Notes: generated by a model not told the origin, from the letters alone. DNA of 53,103 bases from Streptomyces adustus (GCF_009377175.1 NZ_VJZD01000035.1:1-53103); one strand, 5' to 3'; positions 1-9,302 are shown, counted from the stretch's first letter. Program-made: numbers and translations.

Positions 1-63
1 GCCTGACGCTGCCGGTGGGGTGGGGCGGCCGCACGGCGCCGCGCCCCCGCACGCCCCCTGCCC

Positions 64-567
64 CTATGCCTCCGAGGTCCCGAAGATCCGCTCGCGGTGG
101 GCCCGCCACCGTTCCATCATGGCCGCGATCTCGCCGTCGACGAATTCGAAGAAGGCGAGGGTCTCGGCCATCCTGCGTCCGGCCGGGGTCCCCTCACCGA
201 GGCTGGCGACGCCCTCCCGCAACGCCCCCTCCCACCGCTTCAGGACGGCCTCGCGGCTGGTGAGCGCCTCGTACCACTGATTGCTGTGCACCCGGTACCG
301 CTCCCGCCGCGAGCCGGGCTCGCGCTCCCGGGACACCATGTGCTGCTGCGCCAGGTAGCGCACCGCCCCGGAGACCGCCGCGGGGCTGATCCGCAGCTGT
401 TCCCCCAGCTCGGTGGAGGTCATCGCGCCCTCGTCGGACGACAGGAGCGCGGCGAAGACACGAGCGGGCATGCGCTGCATCCCCGCCTCGACGAGCTGCG
501 CCGCGAAGGATTCGACGAACTTCGACACGGCTTCCATGTCCCGTTGGGCCCCGGTTGGTTCCGTCAT
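64..567 (-). CDS. MarR/GbsR-family winged-helix transcriptional regulator
   Basis: Predicted 167-residue DNA-binding regulator. The N-terminal half shows a MarR-type winged helix: ARVFAALLSSDEGAMTSTELGEQL, then ISPAAVSGAVRYLAQQHMV as the recognition helix and SRERE leading into the wing. The C-terminal half is helical and probably forms the dimer interface and effector pocket. I chose the ATG preceded by an AGGA eight bases upstream; an in-frame GTG two codons earlier has poorer spacing. The gene is divergent from an ABC exporter pair across a 74-base gap that holds an imperfect inverted repeat. The usual arrangement is a repressor that controls its neighbouring exporter and itself. That role and the ligand are inferred, not shown. 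Confidence 0.9.
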   Translation of the reverse strand: MTEPTGAQRDMEAVSKFVESFAAQLVEAGMQRMPARVFAALLSSDEGAMTSTELGEQLRISPAAVSGAVRYLAQQHMVSREREPGSRRERYRVHSNQWYEALTSREAVLKRWEGALREGVASLGEGTPAGRRMAETLAFFEFVDGEIAAMMERWRAHRERIFGTSEA

Positions 568-603
568 GCCCACATCCTATTCGATCATTTACACGCTTCC
601 TTA

Positions 604-624
604 ACTTCACAAATTTCTGAAAGT
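604..624. promoter_or_regulatory. candidate MarR operator (imperfect inverted repeat)
   Basis: ACTTCA and TGAAAGT half-sites lie about one helical turn apart in an AT-rich island of an otherwise GC-rich gap. The repeat covers the likely -35 element of the exporter promoter. It suits a site for the divergent MarR-type regulator; the match to any known operator is not established. Confidence 0.4.
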
Positions 625-641
625 AGCGTACGTTCCAAAGC
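606..641 (+). promoter_or_regulatory. candidate promoter giving a leaderless exporter mRNA
   Basis: TTCACA, 17 bases, then TACGTT, with only seven bases between TACGTT and the ATG of the ATP-binding protein. There is no Shine-Dalgarno sequence before that ATG, so transcription probably starts at or next to the start codon. The same TANNNT-N7-start geometry occurs at four other genes in this window. Confidence 0.5.
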
Positions 642-1616
642 ATGACGACGGCAAACCCCGCGATCGAGGTGTCCGGCCTCCACAAGTCGTTCGGGAAGAC
701 GCACGCGCTCGACGGGCTCGACCTCCACGTCGAGACGGGTGAGGTCCACGGGTTCCTCGGCCCCAACGGATCCGGCAAGTCCACCACCATCCGCGTCCTG
801 CTCGGCCTGCTGCGCGCCGACTCGGGCGTCGCGCGGATCCTCGGCCGCGACCCCTGGGCGGACGCGGTCGAGGCACACCGCCGGATCGCGTACGTCCCCG
901 GCGACGTGACCCTGTGGCGCAACCTCTCCGGCGGCGAGGTCATCGACCTCTACGGCAGGCTGCGCGGCGGCCTCGACCCGCGGCGCCGGACGGAACTGGT
1001 CGAGCGGTTCGAGTTCGACCCCACCAAGAAGGGGCGCACGTACTCGAAGGGCAACCGGCAGAAGGTCGCCCTGATCGCCGCCTTCGCCTCGGACGTCGAC
1101 CTGCTGATCCTGGACGAGCCGACCTCGGGCCTCGACCCGCTGATGGAAGAGGTCTTCCGGCGCTGCGTGGAGGAGGAGCGCGACCGCGGCCGTACGGTGC
1201 TGCTCTCCTCGCACCTGCTCAGCGAGGTCGAGCAGCTCTGCGACCGGGTGAGCATCATCCGCAACGGCCGCACCGTCGAGAGCGGCTCGCTCGGCGACCT
1301 GCGCCATCTGACCCGGACCAGCGTCAGCGCCGAACTCGCGGGGCCGCCCAACGGCCTGGCCGGACTGCCCGGCGTCCACGACCTCGACATCCAGGGCCAC
1401 CGCGTCCGGCTCCAGGTCGACACCGACAAGCTGGACGCGGTCCTGCGGTCGCTGAGCGAGGTGGGAGTGCGCTCGCTGACCTCGACCCCGCCGACCCTGG
1501 AGGAGCTGTTCCTGCGCCACTACCAGGACGAGCCGGACGCGCCGGACGAGCCGGACGCGCCGGACGACCCAGGCGGGGCGAGCGGGGCGAGCGAGCAGAG
1601 CGGGGCAGCCCGATGA
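642..1616 (+). CDS. ABC exporter ATP-binding protein
   Basis: ATPase subunit of a two-gene ABC exporter, 324 residues. Visible motifs are Walker A (GPNGSGKST, about residue 40), a Q-loop region, the signature YSKGNRQKV (a variant of LSGGQ, as in antibiotic-type DrrA-like ATPases), Walker [14 protein letters not shown] and the H-loop SSHLL. The C-terminus carries an acidic low-complexity tail of repeated PDAPDE units ending in Gly/Ser. It overlaps the downstream permease by four bases (ATGA), so the two are translationally coupled. The substrate is unknown; a drug-type efflux role is inferred from the family and from the adjacent MarR-type regulator. Confidence 0.95.
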   Translation: MTTANPAIEVSGLHKSFGKTHALDGLDLHVETGEVHGFLGPNGSGKSTTIRVLLGLLRADSGVARILGRDPWADAVEAHRRIAYVPGDVTLWRNLSGGEVIDLYGRLRGGLDPRRRTELVERFEFDPTKKGRTYSKGNRQKVALIAAFASDVDLLILDEPTSGLDPLMEEVFRRCVEEERDRGRTVLLSSHLLSEVEQLCDRVSIIRNGRTVESGSLGDLRHLTRTSVSAELAGPPNGLAGLPGVHDLDIQGHRVRLQVDTDKLDAVLRSLSEVGVRSLTSTPPTLEELFLRHYQDEPDAPDEPDAPDDPGGASGASEQSGAAR

Positions 1617-3262
1617 GCGGGGTCGCGGACACGGCCACGGCCGCACCCCGGCCCGCGGCCCGTCCGACCCGCCCCGGCGGCCATCGCCAACTGGCGGGCA
1701 CGGCGACCCTGCTGCGCTTCGCGCTGCGCCGCGACCGGGTGCTGATCCCGGTCTGGGTGGCGGTCAACTCGCTGATGGTCCTCTCCATGCCGAACACGCT
1801 CAAGAGCCTGTACGGCACCGCGGCCCAGCGCGCCGACCTCATGCACCAGATGGCCGCCAACTCCTCCCTGCGCGCCCTGGTCGGACCGGTCTTCGACGAC
1901 TCCGTCGGCGCCCTGACGGCCTGGCGCGTGGGCGTCTACGCGGGCGCCCTGGCCGCCGTGACCAGCCTGCTCGTCGTCGTACGGCACACCCGGGACGAGG
2001 AGGAGAGCGGCCGTCAGGAGATGGTCGCCTCGGGCATGGTGGGCCGACGGGCCTCGCTGACGGCGGCCCTGCTCGCCGCGGCGGTCGCCAACGCCGCGCT
2101 CGCCCTGCTGGTCACGGCCGGGCTGGCCGGGCAGGGGACGGCGGGGGCACTGGCCTTCGGGCTCGGCCTGGGGGCCGTCGGGATGGTCTTCGCCACCATG
2201 GCGGCGATCGTCGCCCAGCTGACGGAGAGCGCACGCCTGGCCCGCGGGCTGACCGCGGGAGTGCTCGGGGCCGCCTTCGTGCTGCGCGCGGCGGGCGACT
2301 CCGCGACGAACGCGGGCGCCGGGGGTGGCTCGTCGGTGCTGACCTGGCTGTCCCCGCTCGGCTGGCTGGAGAACCTGCGCGCCTTCGCCGGTGAGCGGTG
2401 GTGGGTGCTGGCACTGTTCGCGGCGGCGATCCTGCTCCAGGGCGCGGCGGCCTACCTGCTGGCCGGACGCCGCGACGTCGGCATGAGCTTCCTGCCGACC
2501 CGGCCGGGACCGGCGGCCGGCCGGCTGACCGGCGCGGGCGCGCTGGCCTGGCGGCTGCAACGCGGCAGCGTGCTCGGCTGGAGCATCGGCTTCTTCCTCG
2601 CCGGTGTCGTCTACGGCGGCCTGACGGACGGCGCGGCCGACCTGGTCAAGGGGAACGAGAAGGCCCGCGAGATCTTCGAGCGGATGGGCGGCCACAGCGC
2701 GCTGGCCGACACCTTCCTCGCCTCGATGATCGGCATGCTCGGCCTGGTCGCGGCGCTGTACGTGGTCGCCTCGGTGCTGCGGCTGCACGGCGAGGAGACC
2801 TCGGGGCGGGCGGAACCGGTGCTGGCGAACCCGGTGGCCCGGCTGCGCTGGGCCGGCGGCCATCTGGCGATCGCCTTCGGCGGTTCCGTCCTGCTCATGC
2901 TCCTCGCGGGCCTGGGCTTCATCGTCGGCTACGGCGCGAAGGCCGGCCCGATCCTGGGCGCGTGCCTGGCCCAGCTCCCCGCGGTGTGGGTCGTCGGCGG
3001 CCTCGCGGTCCTGCTCTACGGGCTGGCGCCGCGCGCGGCGACGGCCGCCTGGGGCGTGGCCGGCGCGGTGCTGCTGATCGGCTGGGTGGGCCCGGCGCTC
3101 GACGTCCCGCAACTCGTGCTCGACCTCTCGCCCTTCGGCCACCTGCCGAAGCTGCCGGGCGGGGAGATGGCCTGGGGACCGGTACTGACCCTGACCGGCC
3201 TGGCGGCGGCCCTGGTGGCCGGCGGGCTCGTGGGCCTCCGCCGGCGGGACATGACGACCTGA
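1613..3262 (+). CDS. ABC exporter permease
   Basis: Membrane subunit, 549 residues, starting at the ATG that overlaps the stop of the ATPase gene. About twelve hydrophobic segments are arranged as two similar halves, each opening with a charged stretch ending in [12 protein letters not shown] or [13 protein letters not shown]. This is the layout of large actinobacterial exporter permeases that function as one polypeptide in place of two. A short polar N-terminus rich in Pro, Ala and Arg precedes the first membrane segment. Together with the ATPase it should form an exporter in the cytoplasmic membrane; the cargo is not predictable from sequence. Confidence 0.93.
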   Translation: MSGVADTATAAPRPAARPTRPGGHRQLAGTATLLRFALRRDRVLIPVWVAVNSLMVLSMPNTLKSLYGTAAQRADLMHQMAANSSLRALVGPVFDDSVGALTAWRVGVYAGALAAVTSLLVVVRHTRDEEESGRQEMVASGMVGRRASLTAALLAAAVANAALALLVTAGLAGQGTAGALAFGLGLGAVGMVFATMAAIVAQLTESARLARGLTAGVLGAAFVLRAAGDSATNAGAGGGSSVLTWLSPLGWLENLRAFAGERWWVLALFAAAILLQGAAAYLLAGRRDVGMSFLPTRPGPAAGRLTGAGALAWRLQRGSVLGWSIGFFLAGVVYGGLTDGAADLVKGNEKAREIFERMGGHSALADTFLASMIGMLGLVAALYVVASVLRLHGEETSGRAEPVLANPVARLRWAGGHLAIAFGGSVLLMLLAGLGFIVGYGAKAGPILGACLAQLPAVWVVGGLAVLLYGLAPRAATAAWGVAGAVLLIGWVGPALDVPQLVLDLSPFGHLPKLPGGEMAWGPVLTLTGLAAALVAGGLVGLRRRDMTT

Positions 3263-3347
3263 CGCAGAGCCCGGGGCGGGCTCCGGCGCTTCGGTGAGCG
3301 CCCGAGCCCGCGGCCCGGCCCCGCACGGTCCGGCCCGGCCCGGCGGG

Positions 3348-4565
3348 TCAGACCGTGACGTTCAAGCCGTCGAGTCCCCGGATCACGAAGTTCGGTTTCT
3401 GCTTCGGTTCCGCCGCCGGGCTCAGCGTCGGGGCCCGCTCCAGCAGCGCCGCCATGGAGGCCGCCAGCTCGATCCGGGCCAGCGGGGCGCCGATGCAGTA
3501 GTGGATGCCCGCGCTGAAGGAGATGTGCGGGTTGTCCGCGCGGGTCAGGTCCAGCCGGTCCGGTGCGGCGAAGACCGCCGGGTCGTGGTTGGCGGAGCCG
3601 AAGAGCATGGCGATCTCCGCACCCCGGGGGATGACCTGCCCGTCGATCTCGATCTCGTCCAGCACCCAGCGCTCGAACAGCTGGAGCGGGGTGTCGTACC
3701 GCATCAGCTCCTCGACGGCGGACGGGATCAGGGTGTGGTCGGCCCGCAGGGCGGCGAGCGCGCCGGGGTTGCGGAACAGCGCCCACCAGCCGTTGACCGT
3801 GGCGTTCACCGTGGCCTCGTGGCCCGCGTTCAACAGCAGGACCGCCGTCGAGATCATCTCCTGCTCGGTCAGCCGGTCGCCCTCGTCGTGCGCCGCGATC
3901 AGGCCGGAGATCAGGTCCTCGCCGGGCTCCTTGCGCCGGGCCGCGATCAGCTCCCGCAGATAGCCGGAGAACTCGACCGACGCCCGTACCGCCCGCGCCG
4001 CCGTGTCCTGCGACGGGCTCAGCTCGTACATCCCGCAGATGTCCGCCGACCAAGGCCTCAACTGGGCCCTGTCCGACTCGGGGATGCCCAGCATCTCCGC
4101 GATCACCGCGACCGGCAGCGGCTCGGCGACGTCCGTCAGCAGATCGCCGCCGCCCGCCTCCACCAGGGCGGACACCAGCTCGCCCGCCAGCCGCTCCACG
4201 TACGGCTTCAGCCGCTCCACCGTGCGCGGGGTGAACGCCTTCGACACCAGGCGCCGGATGCGGGTGTGGTCCGGCGGCTCCAGGTCGAGCATGCCGTGGT
4301 CGTTGAGGGTGTGGAACGGCTCGTGCTCCGGCGCCGGCGCGCTCCGGCCGAACTCCTCGTGGGTGAAACGGTGCTGGTACGTCCGGCCCAGCCGACGGTC
4401 GCGCAGCAGCGCCGAGACGTCCGCGTGGTGCGGGACCAGCCACTGGTCGGTGGGCTCGTAGTGGATCACGCGGCCGAGGGCGCGCAGCTCGGCGTAGGCC
4501 GGGTACGGGTCGGCGACGAACGCGGCGTCCCAGGGATCGAAAGCGAGGTCGGAAGCAGCTGCCAT
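3348..4565 (-). CDS. cytochrome P450
   Basis: Soluble bacterial class I P450, 405 residues, full length. The diagnostic motifs are present: the I-helix oxygen-binding motif AGHEAT, the K-helix ExxR (EELMR), and the heme-binding loop FSAGIHYCIGAPLAR with its thiolate Cys. The overall style resembles the CYP107/CYP105 groups of Streptomyces. If the synteny I recall holds, this corresponds to CYP107U1 (SCO3636) of S. coelicolor, but I could not verify this. No ferredoxin or ferredoxin reductase is adjacent, so electron partners must come from elsewhere. The next minus-strand gene upstream is a response regulator, separated by a tandem repeat array. The start lacks a clear Shine-Dalgarno sequence. 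Confidence 0.95.
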   Translation of the reverse strand: MAAASDLAFDPWDAAFVADPYPAYAELRALGRVIHYEPTDQWLVPHHADVSALLRDRRLGRTYQHRFTHEEFGRSAPAPEHEPFHTLNDHGMLDLEPPDHTRIRRLVSKAFTPRTVERLKPYVERLAGELVSALVEAGGGDLLTDVAEPLPVAVIAEMLGIPESDRAQLRPWSADICGMYELSPSQDTAARAVRASVEFSGYLRELIAARRKEPGEDLISGLIAAHDEGDRLTEQEMISTAVLLLNAGHEATVNATVNGWWALFRNPGALAALRADHTLIPSAVEELMRYDTPLQLFERWVLDEIEIDGQVIPRGAEIAMLFGSANHDPAVFAAPDRLDLTRADNPHISFSAGIHYCIGAPLARIELAASMAALLERAPTLSPAAEPKQKPNFVIRGLDGLNVTV

Positions 4566-4617
4566 GCACGGACGCTAGCCCCATGACCCCCTGTCCGACC
4601 AGGGGTGCTTTCCCCGG

Positions 4618-4693
4618 CCCGGGGTGACCGGCCTGACCCGGGGTGACCGGCCTGACCCGGGGTGACCGGCCCGGCCCGGGACGACCGGCCCGA
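4618..4693. repeat. four tandem copies of a 19-bp unit
   Basis: The unit cccggggtgaccggcctga is perfect in copies one and two, and copies three and four are diverged at a few positions. The array fills most of the 129-base gap between the P450 start and the end of the response regulator gene and stops one base short of the regulator stop codon. Confidence 0.85.
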
Positions 4694-4694
4694 C

Positions 4695-5360
4695 TCAGCC
4701 CGGGGTGACCAGCCGGGCCTCGTAGGCGAACACCGCCGCCTGGGTACGGTCCCGCAGGCCCAGTTTCACCAGGATGCGGCTGACATGCGTCTTGACCGTG
4801 GACTCGGCGACCACCAGCCGGCCGGCGATCTCCGCGTTCGACAGCCCCTGGGCGATCAGCACCAGCACCTCCGTCTCCCGGTCGGTCAGGTCCCCGTAGG
4901 CCGCCTGCGCCGCGGGCGTCGGCCGCGGCCCGCCGGACAGTTTCGAGAACTCGGTGATCAGCCGTCTGGTCACCGAGGGCGCCAGCAGCGCCTCACCGGA
5001 CGCCACCACCCGGACGCCGTCCGCGAGCTGGCGCGCCGAAGCGTCCTTCAGCAGAAAGCCCGAGGCGCCCGCCCGCAGCGCCTGGTACACGTACTCGTCG
5101 AGGTCGAACGTCGTCAGCACCAGCACCTTCGCCGTGCCGTCCGACGCGACGATCTCCCGGGTCGCCTCGATGCCGTTCGTCTCCGGCATCCGGATGTCCA
5201 TCAGCACGACGTCCGGGGCCAGTTCCCGCACCCGCTCGACCGCCTCCCGCCCGTTGACGGCCTCCCCGACGACCTCGATGTCCGGCATCGCGTTCAGCAG
5301 GACGGAGAAACCCTCGCGCACCATCATCTGGTCGTCCGCGACCACTACCCGGATGGTCAT
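4695..5360 (-). CDS. NarL/LuxR-type two-component response regulator
   Basis: Response regulator of 221 residues. The receiver domain (about 1-120) has the acidic pocket VVADDQ, phospho-acceptor Asp55 in VVLMDIRMPETNG, the Thr of LVLTTFD and the Lys of GFLLKDAS. The output domain (about 155-215) is a LuxR-type helix-turn-helix, LTDRETEVLVLIAQGLSNAEIAGRL followed by TVKTHVSRIL. The start overlaps the kinase stop by four bases (ATGA), so the pair is cotranscribed. It probably controls nearby genes and itself; targets cannot be read from the sequence. Confidence 0.95.
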   Translation of the reverse strand: MTIRVVVADDQMMVREGFSVLLNAMPDIEVVGEAVNGREAVERVRELAPDVVLMDIRMPETNGIEATREIVASDGTAKVLVLTTFDLDEYVYQALRAGASGFLLKDASARQLADGVRVVASGEALLAPSVTRRLITEFSKLSGGPRPTPAAQAAYGDLTDRETEVLVLIAQGLSNAEIAGRLVVAESTVKTHVSRILVKLGLRDRTQAAVFAYEARLVTPG

Positions 5361-6733
5361 GAGTCGCTCTCGATCCCCGCGTCGGCCGCGGGCACCGGCA
5401 GGAACACCGTCACCTCGTAGCCGCCCCCGTCCGTCGGGCCGGCCGTCATCTCGCCGTTGAGCATGGCGACGCGCTCGCGCATCCCGGTGACGCCGTGCCC
5501 GGCGCCGGGCGAGGGCTTCACCGACGAGGGGTCGGGCACCGGCCCGTTGACTATGCGCAGCCCCAGCCCGCCGAGGACGTAGCCGATCTCGACCCGGGCG
5601 TCGGCCCCCGGCGCGTGCCGCAGGGCGTTGCTCAGCGCCTCCTGGACGATGCGGTACGCCGACAGCTCGACGCCCTGCGGGAGTTCGCGGACCGCGCCGG
5701 TCACCACCTTCGTCACGTCCGGCCCCGCCTCCCGCACGTTGGCCAGCAACGTGTCCAGGTCGGCGAGCGTGGGCTGCGGGGCCTCCGGCGCCTCGTAGTC
5801 CTCGGCGCGCACGACGCCCAGCACCCGGCGCAGCTCGGTCAGCGCGGCCACCGCGTTCTCCCGGATGACGGCGAAGGCGCGCTCCAGCTCGGGCGGCGGG
5901 TTCTCCACCCGGTAGGGCGCGGCCTCCGCCTGGATGGCGACCACCGACATGTGGTGGGCGACCACGTCGTGCAGCTCGCGGGCGATCGTGGTGCGCTCCT
6001 CCAGCAGGGTGCGCCGGGACCGCTCGTGCGCGGTCACCGTCTGCTGGGCGCTCACCACCTCCTCGGCGTCCCGGCGGATGTGCCAGACCGTGACCACGAG
6101 CAGGATCAACGCGGAGAGGACCAGCATGGGAGCGGTGTCGCTGCTGCCGAAGGGCCCGACGCCGAAGAGCGCCTCCGCGAAGGCGCCGTAGCCCGCCGTG
6201 AACAGCCACATCCAGGCCGCCGTGCGCGGCCGGGTCCGGACGGCCACGACCGTGAGGACCACCAGATGGGAGATGACGCTGCACTGCGCCCACGGCCGGT
6301 CGCCCCACGGCCAGCTCAGCACGCTCACCACCAGGGTCGACGCCAGCGACAGCCAGAAGGCGCCGACCGGCCGGACCAGCGTGAGCGCGACCGGGGCCAC
6401 GGCGAGGAGGCCGCACAGCAGGCCGGTCACGGTGCTCCCGCCGAACGAGGCCGTGGCGGCCGTCATCGCGAGCAGGCCGCCGAGCGCCACCGTCGCGTGC
6501 GGGGCCCAGGCCGCGTACTCGCGCGCCCGTCCGGACAGCCGCCGGATCAGCTTGCGGTCGGTGCCCAGCCGGGGCAGCGAGCGGTAGGCGAAGGCGTCGT
6601 GGAAGAGGTCCTGCCGCATCCCGCGCACGGCGTCGGCGGCCAGCCGGAACTCCGGGCTGCGCGGCTTGATCGCGCTGAAGGTCTCGTCCGCGCCCTCCGG
6701 GGGCGTCGGCTGCGTCTGGGTCGTGTCGGTCAC
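5357..6733 (-). CDS. two-component sensor histidine kinase (HisKA_3/DesK type)
   Basis: Sensor kinase, 458 residues. About five membrane segments (roughly residues 60-190) are followed by a HisKA_3 dimerisation segment with the phospho-acceptor His in TIARELHDVVAHHMS. The HATPase domain contains YRIVQEALSNALRHA, GLGLRIVNG and GHGVTGMRERVAML. There is no large extracellular domain, so an intramembrane signal is likely. I took the GTG reading VTDTTQTQ. It has no Shine-Dalgarno but sits seven bases from a TACCGT hexamer, which suggests a leaderless message. The reading frame stays open 47 codons further upstream, but that stretch runs through a repeat and looks non-coding. Confidence 0.93.
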   Translation of the reverse strand: MTDTTQTQPTPPEGADETFSAIKPRSPEFRLAADAVRGMRQDLFHDAFAYRSLPRLGTDRKLIRRLSGRAREYAAWAPHATVALGGLLAMTAATASFGGSTVTGLLCGLLAVAPVALTLVRPVGAFWLSLASTLVVSVLSWPWGDRPWAQCSVISHLVVLTVVAVRTRPRTAAWMWLFTAGYGAFAEALFGVGPFGSSDTAPMLVLSALILLVVTVWHIRRDAEEVVSAQQTVTAHERSRRTLLEERTTIARELHDVVAHHMSVVAIQAEAAPYRVENPPPELERAFAVIRENAVAALTELRRVLGVVRAEDYEAPEAPQPTLADLDTLLANVREAGPDVTKVVTGAVRELPQGVELSAYRIVQEALSNALRHAPGADARVEIGYVLGGLGLRIVNGPVPDPSSVKPSPGAGHGVTGMRERVAMLNGEMTAGPTDGGGYEVTVFLPVPAADAGIESDS

Positions 6734-6746
6734 GTTCAGAACGGTA
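6734..6746 (-). promoter_or_regulatory. candidate -10 element for a leaderless kinase mRNA
   Basis: On the minus strand TACCGT is followed by seven bases and the GTG start of the histidine kinase, with no ribosome binding site between. This is the same spacing as at four other genes in the window. No convincing -35 was found. Confidence 0.4.
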
Positions 6747-6798
6747 GGCGCAGGGGGCCGGCGCGGTCGTCCCCAGTGAGTGGGGTCCTTGCGGTCCG

Positions 6799-6816
6799 TC
6801 TCAGGTACTACGGGTA
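6799..6816. repeat. copy 1 of an 18-bp dispersed repeat
   Basis: tctcaggtactacgggta recurs exactly about 2.4 kb away. This copy contains the stop codon of the acyltransferase gene. Confidence 0.8.
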
Positions 6817-8099
6817 TCGGCACCACGGGTATCGGGCTCCACGGAGATCGGGCTCCGCGGAGATCGGGCTCCACGGGCAGGGGCGGAGGCCGGTCGCCCG
6901 CGGGACGCGCCGGGTCCGACTCGCGAGGGCGGGCGACGGGTTCCCTGTTCGTGGCGGCGGAACGCGGCCCAGCACACGGCCAGGGCGAGGGCGAGGACCG
7001 GCAGCCAGGCCAGCCGGGCCGCCACCCAGACCGGGCTGTCGGGCAGGGTGTGCAGACCGGGCAGCCGTCCCACGGTCAGCGCCGTGGCCGTGGTCGCCAT
7101 CAGGGCCGTCTGGTGCCAGAGGAAGACGGTCATCGCGGAGAGGTTGACCAGCGCCACCGCGGCCCAGGCCAGGGGCCGTTCCATCGCGTGCCGCAGCCGG
7201 TCGCGCAGCAGCAGCGCCAGACCGCACTGGGCCAGGCCGAAGGCGACCGCGGCCAGGGTCGGCGGATCGAGGTTGGAGACCTCCGCCCCCGGCACGCCGA
7301 CCATCGACGCCGGGTAGCCCGCGAGGACCACGAGCAGCGCCGTCGCCACCGCTCCGCCGGTGAGCAGGACCCAGCCCGCGCGGGGCCGCTCCAGCTCGCC
7401 CCGGGTCCAGGCGGCGCCCAGGCTGAAGGGAACCAGCCAGCCCGCGGCCACGTTCGCCCAGCCGAGCCAGGACGGCCCGCCGAGGCCGAAGCGGAGCAGG
7501 TCCACGTGCAGGACGACGGCCAGGGGCCACAGCGGGTTGAGCCGGGCGACCAGCGGGGTGAGCGCGGTCAGGCAGGCGAAGACCACGAGGAACCAGAGGG
7601 GGGAGAGCGCCAGCTTGACCAGGGTGCGGACCGTGCCGGTGTCCACCCCGGCCAGGAGGAGGGCGAGCGTGACCACCGTCCACAGGATCAGTACGGCGGC
7701 CACCGGGCCCAGCAGCCGGGACAGCCGGGCGCGCAGCCACCGCCCGTAGGTCACGCCGTCGGCGCGGGCGCGGGCGTGACTCCTGGTCGCCACGTGCCCG
7801 CCGACCAGGAAGAACACCGCGAGCGTCTGGAAGGCCCAGGAGACGGGGGCCAGCCATGGCATGTGCTGGAGCGGGCTCGCCGTGTGCAGCGTCCCGCCGT
7901 CCGCGACGAGCGCCGTCACCAGCCAGTGGCCGAGGACGACACCGAGGATGGCGAAGGCACGCAGGGCGTCGACGGCCCGGTCGCGCGACGCCGGGGTCGC
8001 GCGGTCGATCCGGTCGGCGCCCCGCCGTATGCCGGCCGGCGTGCCACGCAGGCCGGGCACTCGTCGTAAGGGCGCGTGCCCACGGGCGAAGTCATTCAC
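6801..8099 (-). CDS. membrane acyltransferase (acyltransferase family 3)
   Basis: Integral membrane protein of 432 residues with about ten hydrophobic segments. The N-terminal signature of the acyltransferase-3 family is present: RAVDALRAFAILGVVLGHWLV, with the Arg and the catalytic-type His, then a membrane segment ending in FFLVGGHVATRSH. Family members O-acylate sugars, peptidoglycan, glycolipids or antibiotics; the acceptor here is unknown. The start overlaps the end of the upstream hydrolase gene by eight bases, so the two are coupled. The last 25 or so residues are encoded by a short tandem repeat and are likely a recent, non-essential extension. Confidence 0.9.
   Translation of the reverse strand: MNDFARGHAPLRRVPGLRGTPAGIRRGADRIDRATPASRDRAVDALRAFAILGVVLGHWLVTALVADGGTLHTASPLQHMPWLAPVSWAFQTLAVFFLVGGHVATRSHARARADGVTYGRWLRARLSRLLGPVAAVLILWTVVTLALLLAGVDTGTVRTLVKLALSPLWFLVVFACLTALTPLVARLNPLWPLAVVLHVDLLRFGLGGPSWLGWANVAAGWLVPFSLGAAWTRGELERPRAGWVLLTGGAVATALLVVLAGYPASMVGVPGAEVSNLDPPTLAAVAFGLAQCGLALLLRDRLRHAMERPLAWAAVALVNLSAMTVFLWHQTALMATTATALTVGRLPGLHTLPDSPVWVAARLAWLPVLALALAVCWAAFRRHEQGTRRPPSRVGPGASRGRPASAPARGARSPRSPISVEPDTRGADTRST
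6830..6876. repeat. three tandem 15-16 bp units inside the acyltransferase 3' end
   Basis: Units of the form agatcgggctccacgg follow one another with one or two differences and translate into the C-terminal tail of the acyltransferase. A related, shorter ccacgggtatcgg sequence precedes them. Confidence 0.75.
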
Positions 8100-9129
8100 G
8101 GGTGACCTCCGAGGTCTCGCCCAGGACGATCCGGGTCAGGTTGGCGAGGGAGACCGAGCCCGGGGTGAAGTAGGCGCTGTGGCCGCCGGGACCCGCCGCG
8201 AAGACGCGGGCGCCGAAGGCCGGGGACACCGGATCGGTGCCGAAGCCGACGGTCGTGCCGAACAGGTCGGTGCTGATGTGCGGGACCTCGGCCACCCAGT
8301 CGTCGGCGCCGCGGGCCGCCCACACCCGGGCCCGGGTGCGCAGTCCGCGTACGGAGTCGGCGCCGGTACCGGGGCTGCCGACCAGGACGATGTCGTCGAC
8401 GTCCAGACCGGCCGCGGCCCGGCCGCAGACGACCGAGCCGTAGGAGTGGCAGAGCAGGGAGAGGTGCGCCCCGGGACCGGCGAGGGTGTGCAGCCGCCGT
8501 GCGAACTCCCGCAGCCGCGGGGCCGCCTGCTCGGCGCGGCCCGTGGTGGTGACCGCGGCGCTGATCGTGCCCGGTGTGCGGTAGCCGAGCCAGGCCACGA
8601 CCGCGGTCCGGGTGCCCGCCGGGGCCTGCCGGGCGAGCTGCTCGCGCAGCGCCACGGCGCCCGCGCGGAAGCGTGCGTAGGTGTCGAGGGAGGTGTCGGA
8701 GCCCGGGACCAGGACCGCCACCCGGTCCGCCCGCGCCAGGTCGCCGACGACCTCGGTCGCCAGGCCGCTGCCGCGCCCGTCGAAGGCGAGGAGGTGCCGG
8801 TCGGGTCCGGCCAGGTCACGGTCGGCGGCGGCCCGATGACGGTCGCCGTGGGCGGCGGCCATCCGGGCCGCCTCGGCGGCGTCGGCCCGGTTGGCGGCGT
8901 ACGCCTCGTCCAGCGAGGCCGCCGTCACCCGGCCGAGGACGGCCGGGGGCGGGGCGGGGATCTCCGGCCGGGCGGCGGCGGAGAGCGGGACCACCACGGC
9001 CGCGGCGACGAGGGTCGCGAGCAGACCGCGACGCCATCGGCCCGGGGGCCGCGGGACGGCCGCCCGCACGGTCGTCGGCCCCTCGGCCGGCTCTCTCCCG
9101 GTGTCCGCCGCGTCCGTGTCACGGCGCAT
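8092..9129 (-). CDS. secreted DUF1023-type alpha/beta hydrolase
   Basis: 345 residues. After a short charged N-terminus rich in Pro and Arg comes a hydrophobic segment (GLLATLVAAAVVVPLSAAA) that acts as a signal peptide or membrane anchor. The catalytic domain matches the actinobacterial DUF1023 alpha/beta hydrolase group: VAVLVPGSDTSLDTYARF, the nucleophile elbow LCHSYGS, and VLVGSPGTGADS carrying the acidic residue. A C-terminal His is likely the third catalytic residue (GGHSAYF). The physiological substrate is unknown; lipase or esterase activity is inferred. Coupled by overlap to the following acyltransferase gene, so the two may act on the same envelope component. Confidence 0.88.
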   Translation of the reverse strand: MRRDTDAADTGREPAEGPTTVRAAVPRPPGRWRRGLLATLVAAAVVVPLSAAARPEIPAPPPAVLGRVTAASLDEAYAANRADAAEAARMAAAHGDRHRAAADRDLAGPDRHLLAFDGRGSGLATEVVGDLARADRVAVLVPGSDTSLDTYARFRAGAVALREQLARQAPAGTRTAVVAWLGYRTPGTISAAVTTTGRAEQAAPRLREFARRLHTLAGPGAHLSLLCHSYGSVVCGRAAAGLDVDDIVLVGSPGTGADSVRGLRTRARVWAARGADDWVAEVPHISTDLFGTTVGFGTDPVSPAFGARVFAAGPGGHSAYFTPGSVSLANLTRIVLGETSEVTRE

Positions 9130-9251
9130 CGCCGCCCCCTCCCGGTCCGCCCTGTGGTCCGGCCGTCCGGCCTTCGGGCTGGTATGGAGGGGAAGTTACG
9201 GATCCGCGCGCGTCGTCCGCGTCCCGCCGGGGAACGCTTCCGCGGCATCGC

Positions 9252-9269
9252 TCTCAGGTACTACGGGTA
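9252..9269. repeat. copy 2 of an 18-bp dispersed repeat
   Basis: Exact match to the element overlapping the acyltransferase stop codon. It lies here in the gap between the hydrolase start and the formamidase-like gene. Confidence 0.8.
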
Positions 9270-9302
9270 CTACGGGGGACCGCTCGGGGCGGGCGCCGGG
9301 AG

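Noticed and set aside
4618..4693. Possible CRISPR array
   Set aside because: Units are contiguous without spacers, and no cas genes are present.
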